Of a stretch of 64,000 nucleotides of DNA, positions 35,681 to 44,312 are shown piece after piece (position 1 is the first letter of the stretch; every line of letters begins with the position of its first letter). The position numbers and the translations under genes were made by a program. The stretch is from Halostreptopolyspora alba. GTDB lineage: Bacteria; Actinomycetota; Actinomycetes; Streptosporangiales; Streptosporangiaceae. The stretch lies in contig RJMB01000010.1 in NCBI GenBank assembly GCA_003725585.1, positions 1 through 64,000 of the forward strand, read 5' to 3'. The notes beneath the pieces were generated by a model. That model was given only the letters and a program-made list of their open reading frames with translations, ran no database searches and was not told the DNA's origin.

Positions 35681-35700
35681 ATATTAGGTCTTCCTACTAA
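35681..35700. promoter_or_regulatory. icmA -10 inside an imperfect inverted repeat
   Basis: On the minus strand TAATAT (35681-35686) lies 7 nt before the icmA ATG. It is inside an imperfect inverted repeat, arms 35681-35688 and 35693-35700 (6 of 8 positions pair), which overlaps the marR stop codon. Good candidate operator for the adjacent MarR protein. Confidence 0.45.
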
Positions 35701-36236
35701 ATTTCGGTAGGGTCCTCGGCTACTTCCGAGTCACCGGGAAAGTCCCCGAAATCCACCCGCAGCTTCGTGAACAGCGAGTGGATGTGCCACAGCTCGTCCT
35801 CGTCGTAGCAGTCGAGCCCGAAATCCAGGGCCAGCAGGTCGCGGGTGGCGTCCTCGACGACCGCGCGGCCGGAGTCCGTGATCTCCGCGAGCGTCCCCCG
35901 ACCGTCGTTGGGGTTGGGCCTACGCCGCACCAGCCCCTGGCGCTCCAGCCGGTCGATCGTGTTGGTCACGCTCGTGGGGTGGACCATGAGCCGTTCCCCG
36001 ATCTTGCCCAGCGGAACCTGCCCTGACGCGCTGAACGTCAACAGCACCAGCGCCTCGTAGCGCGCGAATGTCAGCTCGTAGGGTTTCAACGCGTTGTCGA
36101 GCTGGCCGATGAGGATCTGTTGGGCGCGCATGATCGAGGTGACCGCGGCCATCGCCGGCGACGCGCCCCACCGGCGGGACCAGTTCTCATGGGCGCGCTC
36201 GATGGGGTCGAAGGAGAGATTCAGCGGGTTTCCCAC
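35697..36236 (-). CDS. MarR family transcription regulator
   Basis: 179 residues with the winged helix-turn-helix of MarR proteins: PLGKIGERLMVHPTSVTNTIDRLERQGLV-type segment near residues 80-110 and the wing NPNDGRGTLAEIT. The preferred start is GTG at 36236 because TACAGT (36243-36248) lies 6 nt before it as a leaderless -10, and the upstream frame has no family resemblance. It lies between meaB and icmA on the same strand and its stop overlaps an inverted repeat at the icmA promoter, so it probably controls icmA and perhaps itself; ligand unknown (an acyl-CoA is plausible). Confidence 0.88.
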   Translation of the reverse strand: MGNPLNLSFDPIERAHENWSRRWGASPAMAAVTSIMRAQQILIGQLDNALKPYELTFARYEALVLLTFSASGQVPLGKIGERLMVHPTSVTNTIDRLERQGLVRRRPNPNDGRGTLAEITDSGRAVVEDATRDLLALDFGLDCYDEDELWHIHSLFTKLRVDFGDFPGDSEVAEDPTEI

Positions 36237-36242
36237 GCCGCC

Positions 36243-36248
36243 ACTGTA
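36243..36248 (-). promoter_or_regulatory. Probable -10 of a leaderless marR promoter
   Basis: TACAGT on the minus strand, 6 nt upstream of the GTG chosen for the MarR gene; no ribosome binding site. Confidence 0.4.
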
Positions 36249-36302
36249 GCGAAGCGGTGGCCACCGCCGCCCGAACCGTGACCACGATCGCACCCCTCGT
36301 CA

Positions 36303-37250
36303 CTACCGCTCCAGCGCGGCCAGCAGGGTGCCGGCCGCGCTGTAGGGGTCGCCCTCGCCCGAGGCGACCTCGTCGGCGAGCGTGTCCAGAGCGGCGTGGC
36401 CGTGTACATCGGCGACACGTTCCCTAAGCGCGTGCAGCACGATCGCCTCGATCTCCTCACGCGCCCGGACGTGCCGCCGCCGGCCGAGCTCGCCGGAGTC
36501 GCGCAGGTGGGTGTGGTGCTCGTCGAGCCGCTCCACCAGCTCCTCGATACCCGTGCCCGAGGCGGCCACGGTGCTCACGATCGGGGGGCGCCACTCCGCG
36601 GCGCCACGGTCGGCCTGCGAGACCATCTGGCGCAGTTCACGTACGGTCGCGTGGGCACCGTCATGGTCGGCCTTGTTCACCACGAAAAGGTCGGCGACCT
36701 CCAGCACCCCGGCCTTGGCCACCTGCACACCGTCGCCCATGCCCGGAGCGCACAGCACGACCGTGGTGTCGGCGTGCCGGGCGATGTCGACCTCGGCCTG
36801 GCCCACACCCACCGTCTCCACCAGCACCACGTCGAAGCCCGCGGCGTCCAGCACCCGCAGCGCGTGCGGGGTCGCCCAGGACAACCCGCCCAGGTGGCCA
36901 CGGCTGGCCATGGATCGGATGAACACGCCGGTGTCGGTGGCGTGGTCCTGCATCCGCACCCGGTCCCCCAGCAGCGCACCCCCGGTGAACGGCGAGGACG
37001 GGTCGACCGCGAGCACCCCCACCCTGTCGCCCCGCTCACGCAGGGCGGTCACCAGTGCGCTGGTCGAGGTCGACTTGCCGACGCCCGGCGGACCCGTGAG
37101 CCCCACGAGTCGGGCCCGGCCGGTCCGTGGGGCGAGTCCGGCCATGAGCTCGCCCAGCTCCGGCGCGGCGTTCTCCACCAGCGAGATCGCCCGCGCGACG
37201 GCTCGCGGGTCGCCACGCAACGTCCGGGCGACGAGACCGGCGGTGTCCAT
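36303..37250 (-). CDS. meaB: MeaB/ArgK-type GTPase, chaperone of B12-dependent mutases
   Basis: G3E P-loop GTPase that guards adenosylcobalamin-dependent acyl-CoA mutases, gating cofactor loading and removal. 315 residues; Walker A GPPGVGKSTSTSAL (about residues 54-67), Mg-site region AVDPSSPFTGGALLGDRVRM, Walker B-like VLVETVGVGQAEV, and base-recognition motif NKAD. Its start directly abuts the thiolase stop (TAG then ATG), so the two are co-translated. The presence of icmA 0.6 kb downstream gives it a likely client; the methylmalonyl-CoA mutase itself is not in the window. Confidence 0.94.
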   Translation of the reverse strand: MDTAGLVARTLRGDPRAVARAISLVENAAPELGELMAGLAPRTGRARLVGLTGPPGVGKSTSTSALVTALRERGDRVGVLAVDPSSPFTGGALLGDRVRMQDHATDTGVFIRSMASRGHLGGLSWATPHALRVLDAAGFDVVLVETVGVGQAEVDIARHADTTVVLCAPGMGDGVQVAKAGVLEVADLFVVNKADHDGAHATVRELRQMVSQADRGAAEWRPPIVSTVAASGTGIEELVERLDEHHTHLRDSGELGRRRHVRAREEIEAIVLHALRERVADVHGHAALDTLADEVASGEGDPYSAAGTLLAALER

Positions 37251-38438
37251 CTAGGCGTTGGGCACGGTGAACAGCAGGGCATCCCCCTGACCACCACCAC
37301 CGCACAGGGACGCGGCCCCCTTCCCGCCACCGCGGCGCCGGAGCTCGTGCACCACGTGCAGGGCGAGACGCGCGCCCGACGCCCCGATCGGGTGCCCGAG
37401 CGCGATGGCGCCACCGTCGACGTTGACGATGTCCTCGGAGACTCCGAGGTCGCGCACGGACTGCACCGCGACGCAGGCGAACGCCTCGTTGATCTCCACC
37501 AGGTCGAGGGCGGAAACCGTGGAGCCCTCCTTGCCCAGCGCGTGCTTGATGGCGTTGGCCGGCTGCGACTGCAGCGAGTTGTCGGGGCCGGCGACGTTAC
37601 CGTGCGCGCCGATCTCGGCCAGGATCGGGCATCCCAGCTCCTCGGCGCGTTCGCGACTCATGACGACCACGGCACAGGCACCGTCGGAGATCTGCGAGGC
37701 GGATCCCGCCGTGATGGTCCCACCGGAGTCGAACGCCGGCCGCAGCCGGGCCAGGCTCTCCACGGTGGTCTCCGGACGCACCCCCTCGTCCTCACTGACC
37801 ACCAGGGGCGCCCCCTTGCGCCGCGGGACGCTCACCGGGACGATCTCGGCGCCGAACCGGCCGTCCTTGATCGCGGCGGCGGCGCGCTGGTGCGAGCGGG
37901 CGGCGAACGCGTCCTGCTCCTCGCGCCCAATATCGAGGCGGGCGTTGTGCCGCTCGGTCGCGGCTCCCATGGAGTCGCCGTCGAAGGCGTCAGTGAGCCC
38001 GTCGTGGTCGGTGGCGTCGAGCACCTCGATGGAGCCGTACTTGTAGCCGTGCCGCGCCTTGGGCAGCAGATGCGGGGCGTTGGTCATCGACTCCATGCCG
38101 CCCGCGACCACGATGTCGAACTCACCTGCGGCGATGAGTTGGTCGGCCAGGGCTATGGAGTCCAGCCCCGACAGGCACACCTTGTTGATGGTCAGTGAGG
38201 GCACGCTCATGGGGACTCCGGCCCTGACCGCCGCCTGCCGTGACGGGATCTGGCCCTGGCCGGCCTGCAACACCTGGCCCATGACCACATAGTCGACCTG
38301 GTCCCCACCGACCCCGGCACGCTCCAGGGCGGCCTCGATGACGGTGGCGCCGAGGTCGACGGCACCCATCGGGGACAGGGAACCGAGCAGCCGGCCCATG
38401 GGAGTCCGGGCGCCACTGACGATGACGGATCCGGGCAT
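37251..38438 (-). CDS. Acetyl-CoA C-acetyltransferase (thiolase)
   Basis: Condenses two acetyl-CoA to acetoacetyl-CoA or cleaves it. 395 residues with nucleophile Cys88 ([11 protein letters not shown]), [24 protein letters not shown] (catalytic His) and the C-terminal [11 protein letters not shown] (second Cys). Start at 38438 has GGAGG at 7 nt. It is co-transcribed with meaB and divergent from mceE across an 84-bp gap. With the 3-hydroxyacyl-CoA dehydrogenase at 42.2 kb it could make 3-hydroxybutyryl-CoA, the route to crotonyl-CoA for the carboxylase/reductase. Confidence 0.95.
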   Translation of the reverse strand: MPGSVIVSGARTPMGRLLGSLSPMGAVDLGATVIEAALERAGVGGDQVDYVVMGQVLQAGQGQIPSRQAAVRAGVPMSVPSLTINKVCLSGLDSIALADQLIAAGEFDIVVAGGMESMTNAPHLLPKARHGYKYGSIEVLDATDHDGLTDAFDGDSMGAATERHNARLDIGREEQDAFAARSHQRAAAAIKDGRFGAEIVPVSVPRRKGAPLVVSEDEGVRPETTVESLARLRPAFDSGGTITAGSASQISDGACAVVVMSRERAEELGCPILAEIGAHGNVAGPDNSLQSQPANAIKHALGKEGSTVSALDLVEINEAFACVAVQSVRDLGVSEDIVNVDGGAIALGHPIGASGARLALHVVHELRRRGGGKGAASLCGGGGQGDALLFTVPNA

Positions 38439-38522
38439 GACTCGCCTCCAAGACGACGCTTCGGATCTGCCACGATACACACACGCCCACCTGCCAGTCG
38501 TCCACCCGGAGGTTCGCGGGCC

Positions 38523-38954
38523 ATGTTCACACGCATCGACCACGTGGGGATCGCCTGCCACGATCTCGACGCCACCGTTGACTTCTACCGCCGGACGTAC
38601 GGGCTGGCACTGACCCACAGTGAGACCAACGAGGAGCAGGGGGTGCGCGAGGCCATGCTGCGCGTCAACGGCACCGACGACGGCGGTGCGAGCTACGTCC
38701 AGCTGTTGCAGCCCATCAGCGACGACTCCCCGGTGGCGAAGTTCCTGGAGCGCAACGGCGAGGGCGTGCACCATGTCGCGTTCGGCACCCCCGATGTCGA
38801 CAGCGCCGCCGAGTCCGCCCGCGGGCGGGGCGTACGGGTGCTCAGCGCCGAGCCGCGCCCCGGTTCGATGGGATCGCGGATCAGTTTTCTCCACCCGAAG
38901 GACTGCGGCGGTGTCCTCACCGAGATCGTGCAGGGGCCCGACTCCACACGGTGA
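38523..38954 (+). CDS. mceE: Methylmalonyl-CoA epimerase
   Basis: Interconverts (R)- and (S)-methylmalonyl-CoA between propionyl-CoA carboxylase and the mutase. The 143-residue vicinal-oxygen-chelate protein has the metal ligands His7 (IDHVGIA), a Gln in YVQLLQP, His in VHHVAF and Glu in LTEIVQG. ATG at 38523 with CGGAGG upstream. The neighbourhood thiolase-meaB-epimerase followed by a filament protein gene matches the Streptomyces order I remember (epimerase next to scy/filP). Confidence 0.95.
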   Translation: MFTRIDHVGIACHDLDATVDFYRRTYGLALTHSETNEEQGVREAMLRVNGTDDGGASYVQLLQPISDDSPVAKFLERNGEGVHHVAFGTPDVDSAAESARGRGVRVLSAEPRPGSMGSRISFLHPKDCGGVLTEIVQGPDSTR

Positions 38955-39406
38955 CCCGGCCACCGGCCAGTGACGGTGTGCCGCCCCGCATCGTGTCTCC
39001 CCCCGTGACCCAATCGTCACTCATCCCGTATCGTCGCACGTCCCCGCACACCCAGCGGGACGCTCTCGCCCACTGGACGCAGGAATCACCCTTCCGTCGC
39101 CGACAAGGCTTGATAAAGTCAGCTAGCTGCTGGATCATTCCCGGCGTACCCCCTGTCCCGCCGGTTCAGGCAGACCGAGTCAGGTCAGCGCGTACGGCGT
39201 CGGCCTCCGCCCGTCACGACTCCGAACCAATGGAGGGAACTCCCGCACGCGACGGGGCCTCGCGGAGTAGCCTTCGGTGAAGGCGTCCCGCGGGATCCGA
39301 CCGGAGTGCGGAGCGCCCCCGTAGCGACGCCACGGCGCCCGCGGCCCGACTCGAACGAACGCACCCGAAATGTAGCCGTCTCGTCTCCCGTTCAGGATTC
39401 CGCCAC
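38955..39406. other. Upstream region of the filament-protein gene
   Basis: 452 bp without a convincing gene. A possible promoter for the downstream gene is TTGATA (39110-39115) with GATCAT (39133-39138) at 17-nt spacing, overlapping a CAGCTAGCTG palindrome (39120-39129). This would leave a leader of about 260 nt. Nothing else stands out. Confidence 0.35.
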
Positions 39407-40786
39407 ATGTCGTCCGATATTGAATCCCAGCTCAGCAATTTCTTCGAGGAAGGCAATCAAGCCACCGAGTTCGACGTGGTGCTGCGCGGTTACGACCGGA
39501 ACCAGGTCAACTCCTACATCGAGCAGCTGAAGTCCGAGCTCCAGAGGGCCAAGGAGGAGTCCGAGGAGAGCCGGAACGAACTCGTCGAGACCAAGCGCAC
39601 CCTGGAGGAACAGGAGCGCCCGACCTACTCCGGCCTGGGCGCGCGCATCGAGCAGCTGCTCCGTCTCGCCGAGGAGCAGGCCAGCGAGCTCGTCCAGGGC
39701 GCCCGCGCCGAAGCCAACGACATCAAGTCCGAGGCCAAGATCGAGGCCGCGGAGATGCGCGCCGCGGCCGAGAACGAGGCCACCGAACTGCGGACGACCG
39801 CCCAGCGCGAAGCGGACGAGATGCGCCAGAGCGCCGAGTCCGAGGCGGAGGAGATCCGCACCACGGCCAGCCGCGAGGCCGAGGAGCTCACCTCGACCAC
39901 CGAGCGCGAGGTCCAGAAGAAGCGGTCCGCGGTCGACCACGAGATCGCCGAGAAGCGTGCCACGTTCGAGGGTGAGATCGCGAAACTGCGCACCACCACC
40001 GAGCGCGAGTGCGCCCAGGCCCGCGCCTCGGCCAAGCGGGAGCGCGACGAGACCCTGCAGACCGCCAAGCGGCAGGCCGACGAGATGCGGGCCCAGGCCC
40101 AGCGCGCGGTCGAGGAGAGCGAGGCCAAGCGGGCCCAGGAAGAGGCCGACTTCGAGATCCAGCTCGCCAACCGGCGCGAGGAGGCCGAGCGTCAGGACGC
40201 CGAGCGTCTCGCCGCCGCTCAGGCCGCCACACAGAAGCTGGTCTCGGAGGCCGAGGAGCGCGCCGCCAGTGCCGAGCAGCGTGCGACCAAGGCCAGCACA
40301 CAGGCAGAGCAGACCCGCCGCGAGGCCGAGCAGCACGCCAAGCAGGTGGTGAACCAGGCCAAGAAGAGTGCCGACCAGATCACCTCCGAGGCCAGGACCA
40401 AGGCCGAACACCTGGTCAACGACGCTCGTACCGAGTCCGACCGGATCATGACCGCGGCCCAGCAACAGGTCGACGAGCTCAACCGGCAGCGCGACAGCAT
40501 CCAGTCGCACCTGCAGCAGCTGCGCCAGCTGCTCGGTGGGGACGGCCCCGCGGCCCCCGCGGCGGCAGCCCCGGCCGCGCCCGCCGCGGAGGAGCCGGCC
40601 GCGATCGAGAACACCAAGGGCGAGGAGACCAAGCAGGCCGAACCGAAGGCCGAGGCGACGAGCGAGGCACAGAACGAGCCGCAGGAGGAGCGGGGCTCCA
40701 AGGCGACCAACGGCGGCAAGCAGCCGGTGGCCGCGAACTCCGGCGGCTCCGCCACCGACGACGACGAGGACTGGTGGCAGGAGTAG
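39407..40786 (+). CDS. Scy/FilP-like coiled-coil polarity protein with DivIVA-type N-terminus
   Basis: 459 residues, almost entirely coiled coil. The N-terminus (FDVVLRGYDRNQVNSYIEQL, residues 23-42) is a DivIVA-like membrane/self-association domain; residues 50-380 are a Glu/Ala/Arg-rich rod with an irregular heptad-type repeat; the tail (385-459) is Ala/Pro/Glu-rich and disordered, ending DDDEDWWQE. Streptomyces has Scy (about 1,300 residues) and FilP (about 310) at the matching place next to the epimerase gene; here I see one gene of intermediate size. Expected role: cytoskeletal scaffold for polar growth. A strong terminator follows (40876-40903). Confidence 0.85.
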   Translation: MSSDIESQLSNFFEEGNQATEFDVVLRGYDRNQVNSYIEQLKSELQRAKEESEESRNELVETKRTLEEQERPTYSGLGARIEQLLRLAEEQASELVQGARAEANDIKSEAKIEAAEMRAAAENEATELRTTAQREADEMRQSAESEAEEIRTTASREAEELTSTTEREVQKKRSAVDHEIAEKRATFEGEIAKLRTTTERECAQARASAKRERDETLQTAKRQADEMRAQAQRAVEESEAKRAQEEADFEIQLANRREEAERQDAERLAAAQAATQKLVSEAEERAASAEQRATKASTQAEQTRREAEQHAKQVVNQAKKSADQITSEARTKAEHLVNDARTESDRIMTAAQQQVDELNRQRDSIQSHLQQLRQLLGGDGPAAPAAAAPAAPAAEEPAAIENTKGEETKQAEPKAEATSEAQNEPQEERGSKATNGGKQPVAANSGGSATDDDEDWWQE

Positions 40787-40875
40787 TCCAGCGGTAGTCC
40801 AGTCGGCCCGCGGTGGCGGTGCCACGCACCACGGCGCCGTCGAGGCCGACGCGCCTCGGGCTACTCTCCGCGCGA

Positions 40876-40903
40876 CGCGCGGCCGGGGGTTCCCGGCCGC
40901 GCG
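40876..40903 (+). terminator. Rho-independent terminator of the filament-protein gene
   Basis: Perfect 12-bp stem (40876-40887 with 40892-40903), 4-nt loop, followed by TTT. It lies 90 nt after the stop codon. Confidence 0.8.
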
Positions 40904-41026
40904 TTTCGTGTCGCTGTCGCGACGGGAACGCCCGGGCCCGTCACCATGGGAGAGCGCGTTCGACGGCCCACTCGACCCGGCGGCGCGCGGCCCGAGCCCG
41001 GCGCGGTGAGGCGGGAGGAGTGGGGT

Positions 41027-41770
41027 CTACATGGTGTCGCGCTCATAGGGCCCGTCCCACTCCGTTGGCAACGGGTGAGAGCCGGGCGCCACACGCCGGA
41101 CGACCTCGTTGAGCACGATGCGCACGTAGGGTTCGCCGACCCAGAGGTGTTTGGCGTTGTCCACCCCGATGACCTCGGCCTGCGGGATCGCGGAGAAGCG
41201 CGTGCGCGCCTCGTCCGGGCGCAGGTAGTCATCGAACTCGGGCACGAGCGCCACGACCGGCTTGCCCGAGCCGGCCCAGACACCCATGTCGGCCTCCGTG
41301 GCGCGGTGCAGCGGGGGCGACAGCAGGATCGCCCCGGAAACCTCCGGGTCGCATCCCCACTTCAGGGCCAGCTCGGTGCCGAACGACCAGCCCAGCAGCC
41401 ACGGGTTCACCAGCCCCTCGAACTCGGCGAACTCGATGGCGGCGGCGACGTCGTGGCGCTCGGCCTCGCCCCCGCCGAACTCGCCCTGGCTGGTTCCGTG
41501 GCGCGACGTGGTGCCCCGGGTGTTGAACCGCAGCACCGCGACGTTGGCGAGCGCCGGAAGCCGGAAGGCGGCCTTGCGCAGCACGTGGCTGTCCATCATG
41601 CCGTCCGCTGTGGGCAGCGGGTGCAGGCACACCAGGGTCGCCACCGGCTTGGCGCCACCCGGCGGGAGCGCGAGCTCACCGACCAGTTCCAGGTCGTCGG
41701 CGGTGTGCAGAGTGACGGGGCTGCGCTCAGCGGGCAGCACGGTACTGGCACGAATGTCGATGGTCGTCAC
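41027..41770 (-). CDS. Alpha/beta hydrolase
   Basis: 247 residues of the alpha/beta-hydrolase fold. The nucleophile elbow is GWSFG and the oxyanion strand region VCLHPLPTADG is of the dienelactone hydrolase/KANL3-like kind; the general base is His in DNAKHLWVGEP. A GTG start at 41770 is chosen because GGAGGG lies 6 nt upstream; the frame upstream lacks similarity. Substrate unknown. The same-strand downstream neighbour is absent (convergent with the filament gene), upstream is a small zinc-ribbon gene 49 nt away. Confidence 0.82.
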   Translation of the reverse strand: MTTIDIRASTVLPAERSPVTLHTADDLELVGELALPPGGAKPVATLVCLHPLPTADGMMDSHVLRKAAFRLPALANVAVLRFNTRGTTSRHGTSQGEFGGGEAERHDVAAAIEFAEFEGLVNPWLLGWSFGTELALKWGCDPEVSGAILLSPPLHRATEADMGVWAGSGKPVVALVPEFDDYLRPDEARTRFSAIPQAEVIGVDNAKHLWVGEPYVRIVLNEVVRRVAPGSHPLPTEWDGPYERDTM

Positions 41771-41819
41771 GGGTCCCTCCGGCCGGGCCGGATGTCGGCG
41801 TGGTTGGGGTGGGTGGGGG

Positions 41820-42152
41820 TCAGTACCGCGGCATACGGACGCCGCGGTGGGCGCGCCGTTCCCAGCACGACGAGTGCCAGTGTCGCCGGTCCGCGCCGTC
41901 CCCATTGGGGCGCCAGGCGACGATGTGCGGCGTGCCCGGCCCGATCAGCTGGTAACAGCCGGGACAACGGTAGGTCTTGGTCGCGGCGGAGCCGCTGACG
42001 CGCCGGATGAGCCACTCGCCGTCGGGTCCCTCCTCGCGACGCTCCGCACCGGTCACGCGCAGGAACAGCGATTCCTCGCCTCTCTCCTGGCGTCGCTGAC
42101 CCTGCTGGTTGCGGTTCCCCTTGCGACGGGAACTGTTTCGGCGCGGGCTCAC
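41820..42152 (-). CDS. Small actinobacterial zinc-ribbon-like protein
   Basis: 110 residues. A very basic N-terminus (MSPRRNSSRRKGNRNQQGQ) is followed by a Cys/His pattern YRCPGCYQLI and WHSSCWERR that could bind one zinc. I recognise it as a conserved hypothetical of actinobacteria, usually next to a 3-hydroxybutyryl-CoA dehydrogenase gene, but no function is known to me. The composition suggests nucleic-acid contact, an inference only. Start is GTG; a different upstream start cannot be excluded. Confidence 0.7.
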   Translation of the reverse strand: MSPRRNSSRRKGNRNQQGQRRQERGEESLFLRVTGAERREEGPDGEWLIRRVSGSAATKTYRCPGCYQLIGPGTPHIVAWRPNGDGADRRHWHSSCWERRAHRGVRMPRY

Positions 42153-42209
42153 CGCACCAGGGTACGAGTAACCGCGCCGTGCCCTCCACCTCGGAGGAGA
42201 GCGGAGTCG

Positions 42210-43403
42210 TCACTTCGTGCCGGTCGCGTTCGACAGCATGTCGGTGACCAGTGGGGCGGGCGTACGGGGTGGACGGATGCCCAGGGACCCCGCGTCGCGC
42301 AGGGTCCTGGCGACACGTGTCGCGCCCCGTTCGACGAGCAGCTCGGCGGGGCCCTTGGGGTAACCGCAGCCGAACCTCATAGCGGTGTCGACGTCACGGT
42401 CGCTCGCGTAGGCGTCGCTGATCATGCGCATCGCGTCGTCGATGTGCGGGTCCAGGAGCAGGTCGGCCAGGTCGAAGTCGCCCTCGCGATCCCGCACGAT
42501 CCGGGCGACGCGACCATCGGGGGGCTCCTCGGCGGGGTTGTCCGCTCCGGTGTGGTCGTAGAAACCCCGGCCGCTCTTGCGGCCGAGCAGCCCGGCGGCG
42601 ACCATGCGTCGTAGCAGCGGTGTCGCGGCGCAGCGCGGGTCGCGGAACTCCTCCCACAGGACGTCCATGACCGCCAGGCAGACATCCAGCCCCACGAGGT
42701 CCGCCAGCGTCAGCGGCCCCATGGGGAGTCCGGCCGTCTTGGTGATGGCGGTGTCGATCTCCTCACGGGAGGCGATCCTGCGCTCGTAGACGTTGATGGC
42801 GTCGTTGATGTAGGGGACCAACAACGCGTTGGCGACGAAGCCGGCCCGGTCGGGAACCACGACCGGGGTCTTTCCGATACGCTTGGCGACCTCGGCGGCC
42901 ACCTCGAGCGTCCCCGACGAGGCACCCACGGTGCTGACGACCTCGACCAGTTTCATCACCGGCGCCGGGTTGAAGAAGTGCAGGCCAACGACCTTGTCCG
43001 AGCGCCCCGTGAGTGCGGCGATCTCGGTTACGGACAGCGACGAGGTGTTCGTCGCGAGGATGGTGCCCGGCGGGCACACACGGTCGAGATCGGCGAAGAC
43101 GTCCCGCTTGATCTCGATCCTCTCGGGAACCGCCTCGACGACGAAGTCGGCGTCGGCGAGGTCCTCCCGTTCGGCGCTGAACACGACGCGGTCGATGATG
43201 GAGTCGCGTTCGGAGTCGGTGAGTTTGCCCTTGCTCACCGCCTTGTCCAGCGACCTGTGCACGCGGTCGCGTCCCAGACCGACCGCGGCGGCGTCGATCT
43301 CGACGCCGGTGACCGAGAACCCGGCCCGAGCGAACACCTCGGCGATACCGGCGCCCATCGCGCCGAGCCCGACCACGCCGACCTTGTCGAATTCCTGCAC
43401 CAT
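42210..43403 (-). CDS. 3-hydroxyacyl-CoA dehydrogenase (3-hydroxybutyryl-CoA type)
   Basis: NAD(P)-dependent dehydrogenase that interconverts 3-hydroxybutyryl-CoA and acetoacetyl-CoA. 397 residues: Rossmann loop VVGLGAMGAGIAEVF at the N-terminus, the catalytic His in LHFFNPAPVMKLVEVV, then two helical C-terminal domain copies (FVANALLVPYINDAINVYE; a second at about 300-390). Start ATG 43403 is supported by a TACAGT -10 7 nt upstream; a GTG at 43412 is the alternative. Works with the thiolase at 37.3 kb on C4 acyl-CoA metabolism, possibly feeding the Ccr-type enzyme. Confidence 0.93.
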   Translation of the reverse strand: MVQEFDKVGVVGLGAMGAGIAEVFARAGFSVTGVEIDAAAVGLGRDRVHRSLDKAVSKGKLTDSERDSIIDRVVFSAEREDLADADFVVEAVPERIEIKRDVFADLDRVCPPGTILATNTSSLSVTEIAALTGRSDKVVGLHFFNPAPVMKLVEVVSTVGASSGTLEVAAEVAKRIGKTPVVVPDRAGFVANALLVPYINDAINVYERRIASREEIDTAITKTAGLPMGPLTLADLVGLDVCLAVMDVLWEEFRDPRCAATPLLRRMVAAGLLGRKSGRGFYDHTGADNPAEEPPDGRVARIVRDREGDFDLADLLLDPHIDDAMRMISDAYASDRDVDTAMRFGCGYPKGPAELLVERGATRVARTLRDAGSLGIRPPRTPAPLVTDMLSNATGTK

Positions 43404-43410
43404 GGGCACC

Positions 43411-43416
43411 ACTGTA
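43411..43416 (-). promoter_or_regulatory. Probable -10 of a leaderless dehydrogenase promoter
   Basis: TACAGT on the minus strand, 7 nt upstream of the ATG at 43403; no ribosome site. Confidence 0.45.
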
Positions 43417-43541
43417 GACCGTACTCGTGCTCCGGATCACGGTTGTCTATGTCACGAGCGAGGCCGTCGACCTGGAGAGGGGCGGCCCGTGACCGGCCGC
43501 CCGGACACACCACGGCCGTGTGGCCGGTAACGTGAGGTCCC

Positions 43542-44216
43542 GTGCGCCTTGTTATCGCCCGATGCAGTGTCGACTACGTCGGCCGTCTCACAGCTCACCT
43601 GCCCCTGGCGCCGCGGCTCATCCTGATGAAGGCCGACGGGTCGGTCTCCGTACACGCCGACGATCGTGCCTTCAAACCGCTGAACTGGATGAACCCGCCA
43701 TGCACAGTGCGCGAGTCCGAGGAGGACGGCACACACCTGTGGACGGTCACCCACGGCAAGTCCGGTGAGAAGCTGATCCTGCGCATCGAGGAGTTCCTGC
43801 ACGACAGCTCGCACGAGCTCGGGGCCGACCCCGGCCTGCAGAAGGACGGGGTTGAGGCACACCTGCAGGAGCTACTCGCCGACCACATCACCACCCTCGG
43901 CGAGGGCTACACCCTGATCCGCCGCGAGTACCCCACCGCCATCGGTCCGGTCGACATCCTGTGCCGCGACGCCGAGGGGGGCACCGTTGCGGTTGAGCTG
44001 AAACGGCGGGGCGACATCGACGGTGTGGAGCAGCTCACCCGCTACCTGGAGCTCCTCAACCGCGACCCGGCGCTGAAACCCGTGCGGGGGGTGTTCGCCG
44101 CCCAGGAGATCAAGCCCCAGGCCCGCGTTCTCGCCGGCGACCGCGACATCGACTGCGTCACCCTGGACTACGACGAGCTCCGGGGGATCGAGCCCGACGT
44201 CCCGCGGTTGTTCTAG
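43542..44216 (+). CDS. nucS: NucS/EndoMS mismatch endonuclease
   Basis: Endonuclease of the non-canonical mismatch repair of actinobacteria and archaea; cuts both strands at G-T, G-G and T-T mismatches, replacing MutS-MutL. 224 residues: N-terminal dimerisation/DNA-binding domain (about 1-105) and a PD-(D/E)XK nuclease domain with Asp138, Glu152 and Lys154. The C-terminal VPRLF resembles the beta-clamp-binding tail of NucS. GTG start; TAACGT (43528-43533) 8 nt upstream could be a leaderless -10, although GAGG also precedes the start. A hairpin follows directly. Confidence 0.96.
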   Translation: MRLVIARCSVDYVGRLTAHLPLAPRLILMKADGSVSVHADDRAFKPLNWMNPPCTVRESEEDGTHLWTVTHGKSGEKLILRIEEFLHDSSHELGADPGLQKDGVEAHLQELLADHITTLGEGYTLIRREYPTAIGPVDILCRDAEGGTVAVELKRRGDIDGVEQLTRYLELLNRDPALKPVRGVFAAQEIKPQARVLAGDRDIDCVTLDYDELRGIEPDVPRLF

Positions 44217-44248
44217 CGCCCCGAGAGGCCGATCTCCTCTCCGGGGCG
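44217..44248 (+). terminator. Hairpin terminator of nucS
   Basis: Arms 44217-44228 and 44236-44248 pair over 12 bp with one bulged G and a 7-nt loop, starting immediately after the nucS stop codon. Confidence 0.6.
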
Positions 44249-44300
44249 GTTCAGGGAGAAGTCGGGGGCGGCTCCTGGTGCCAGGGGGCGGTGCCCACGC

Positions 44301-44306
44301 CATAAT
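44301..44306 (+). promoter_or_regulatory. Probable -10 of a leaderless DUF1707 gene promoter
   Basis: CATAAT lies 6 nt upstream of the ATG at 44313. No ribosome binding site in the 6-nt spacer. Confidence 0.45.
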
Positions 44307-44312
44307 GCTTCC

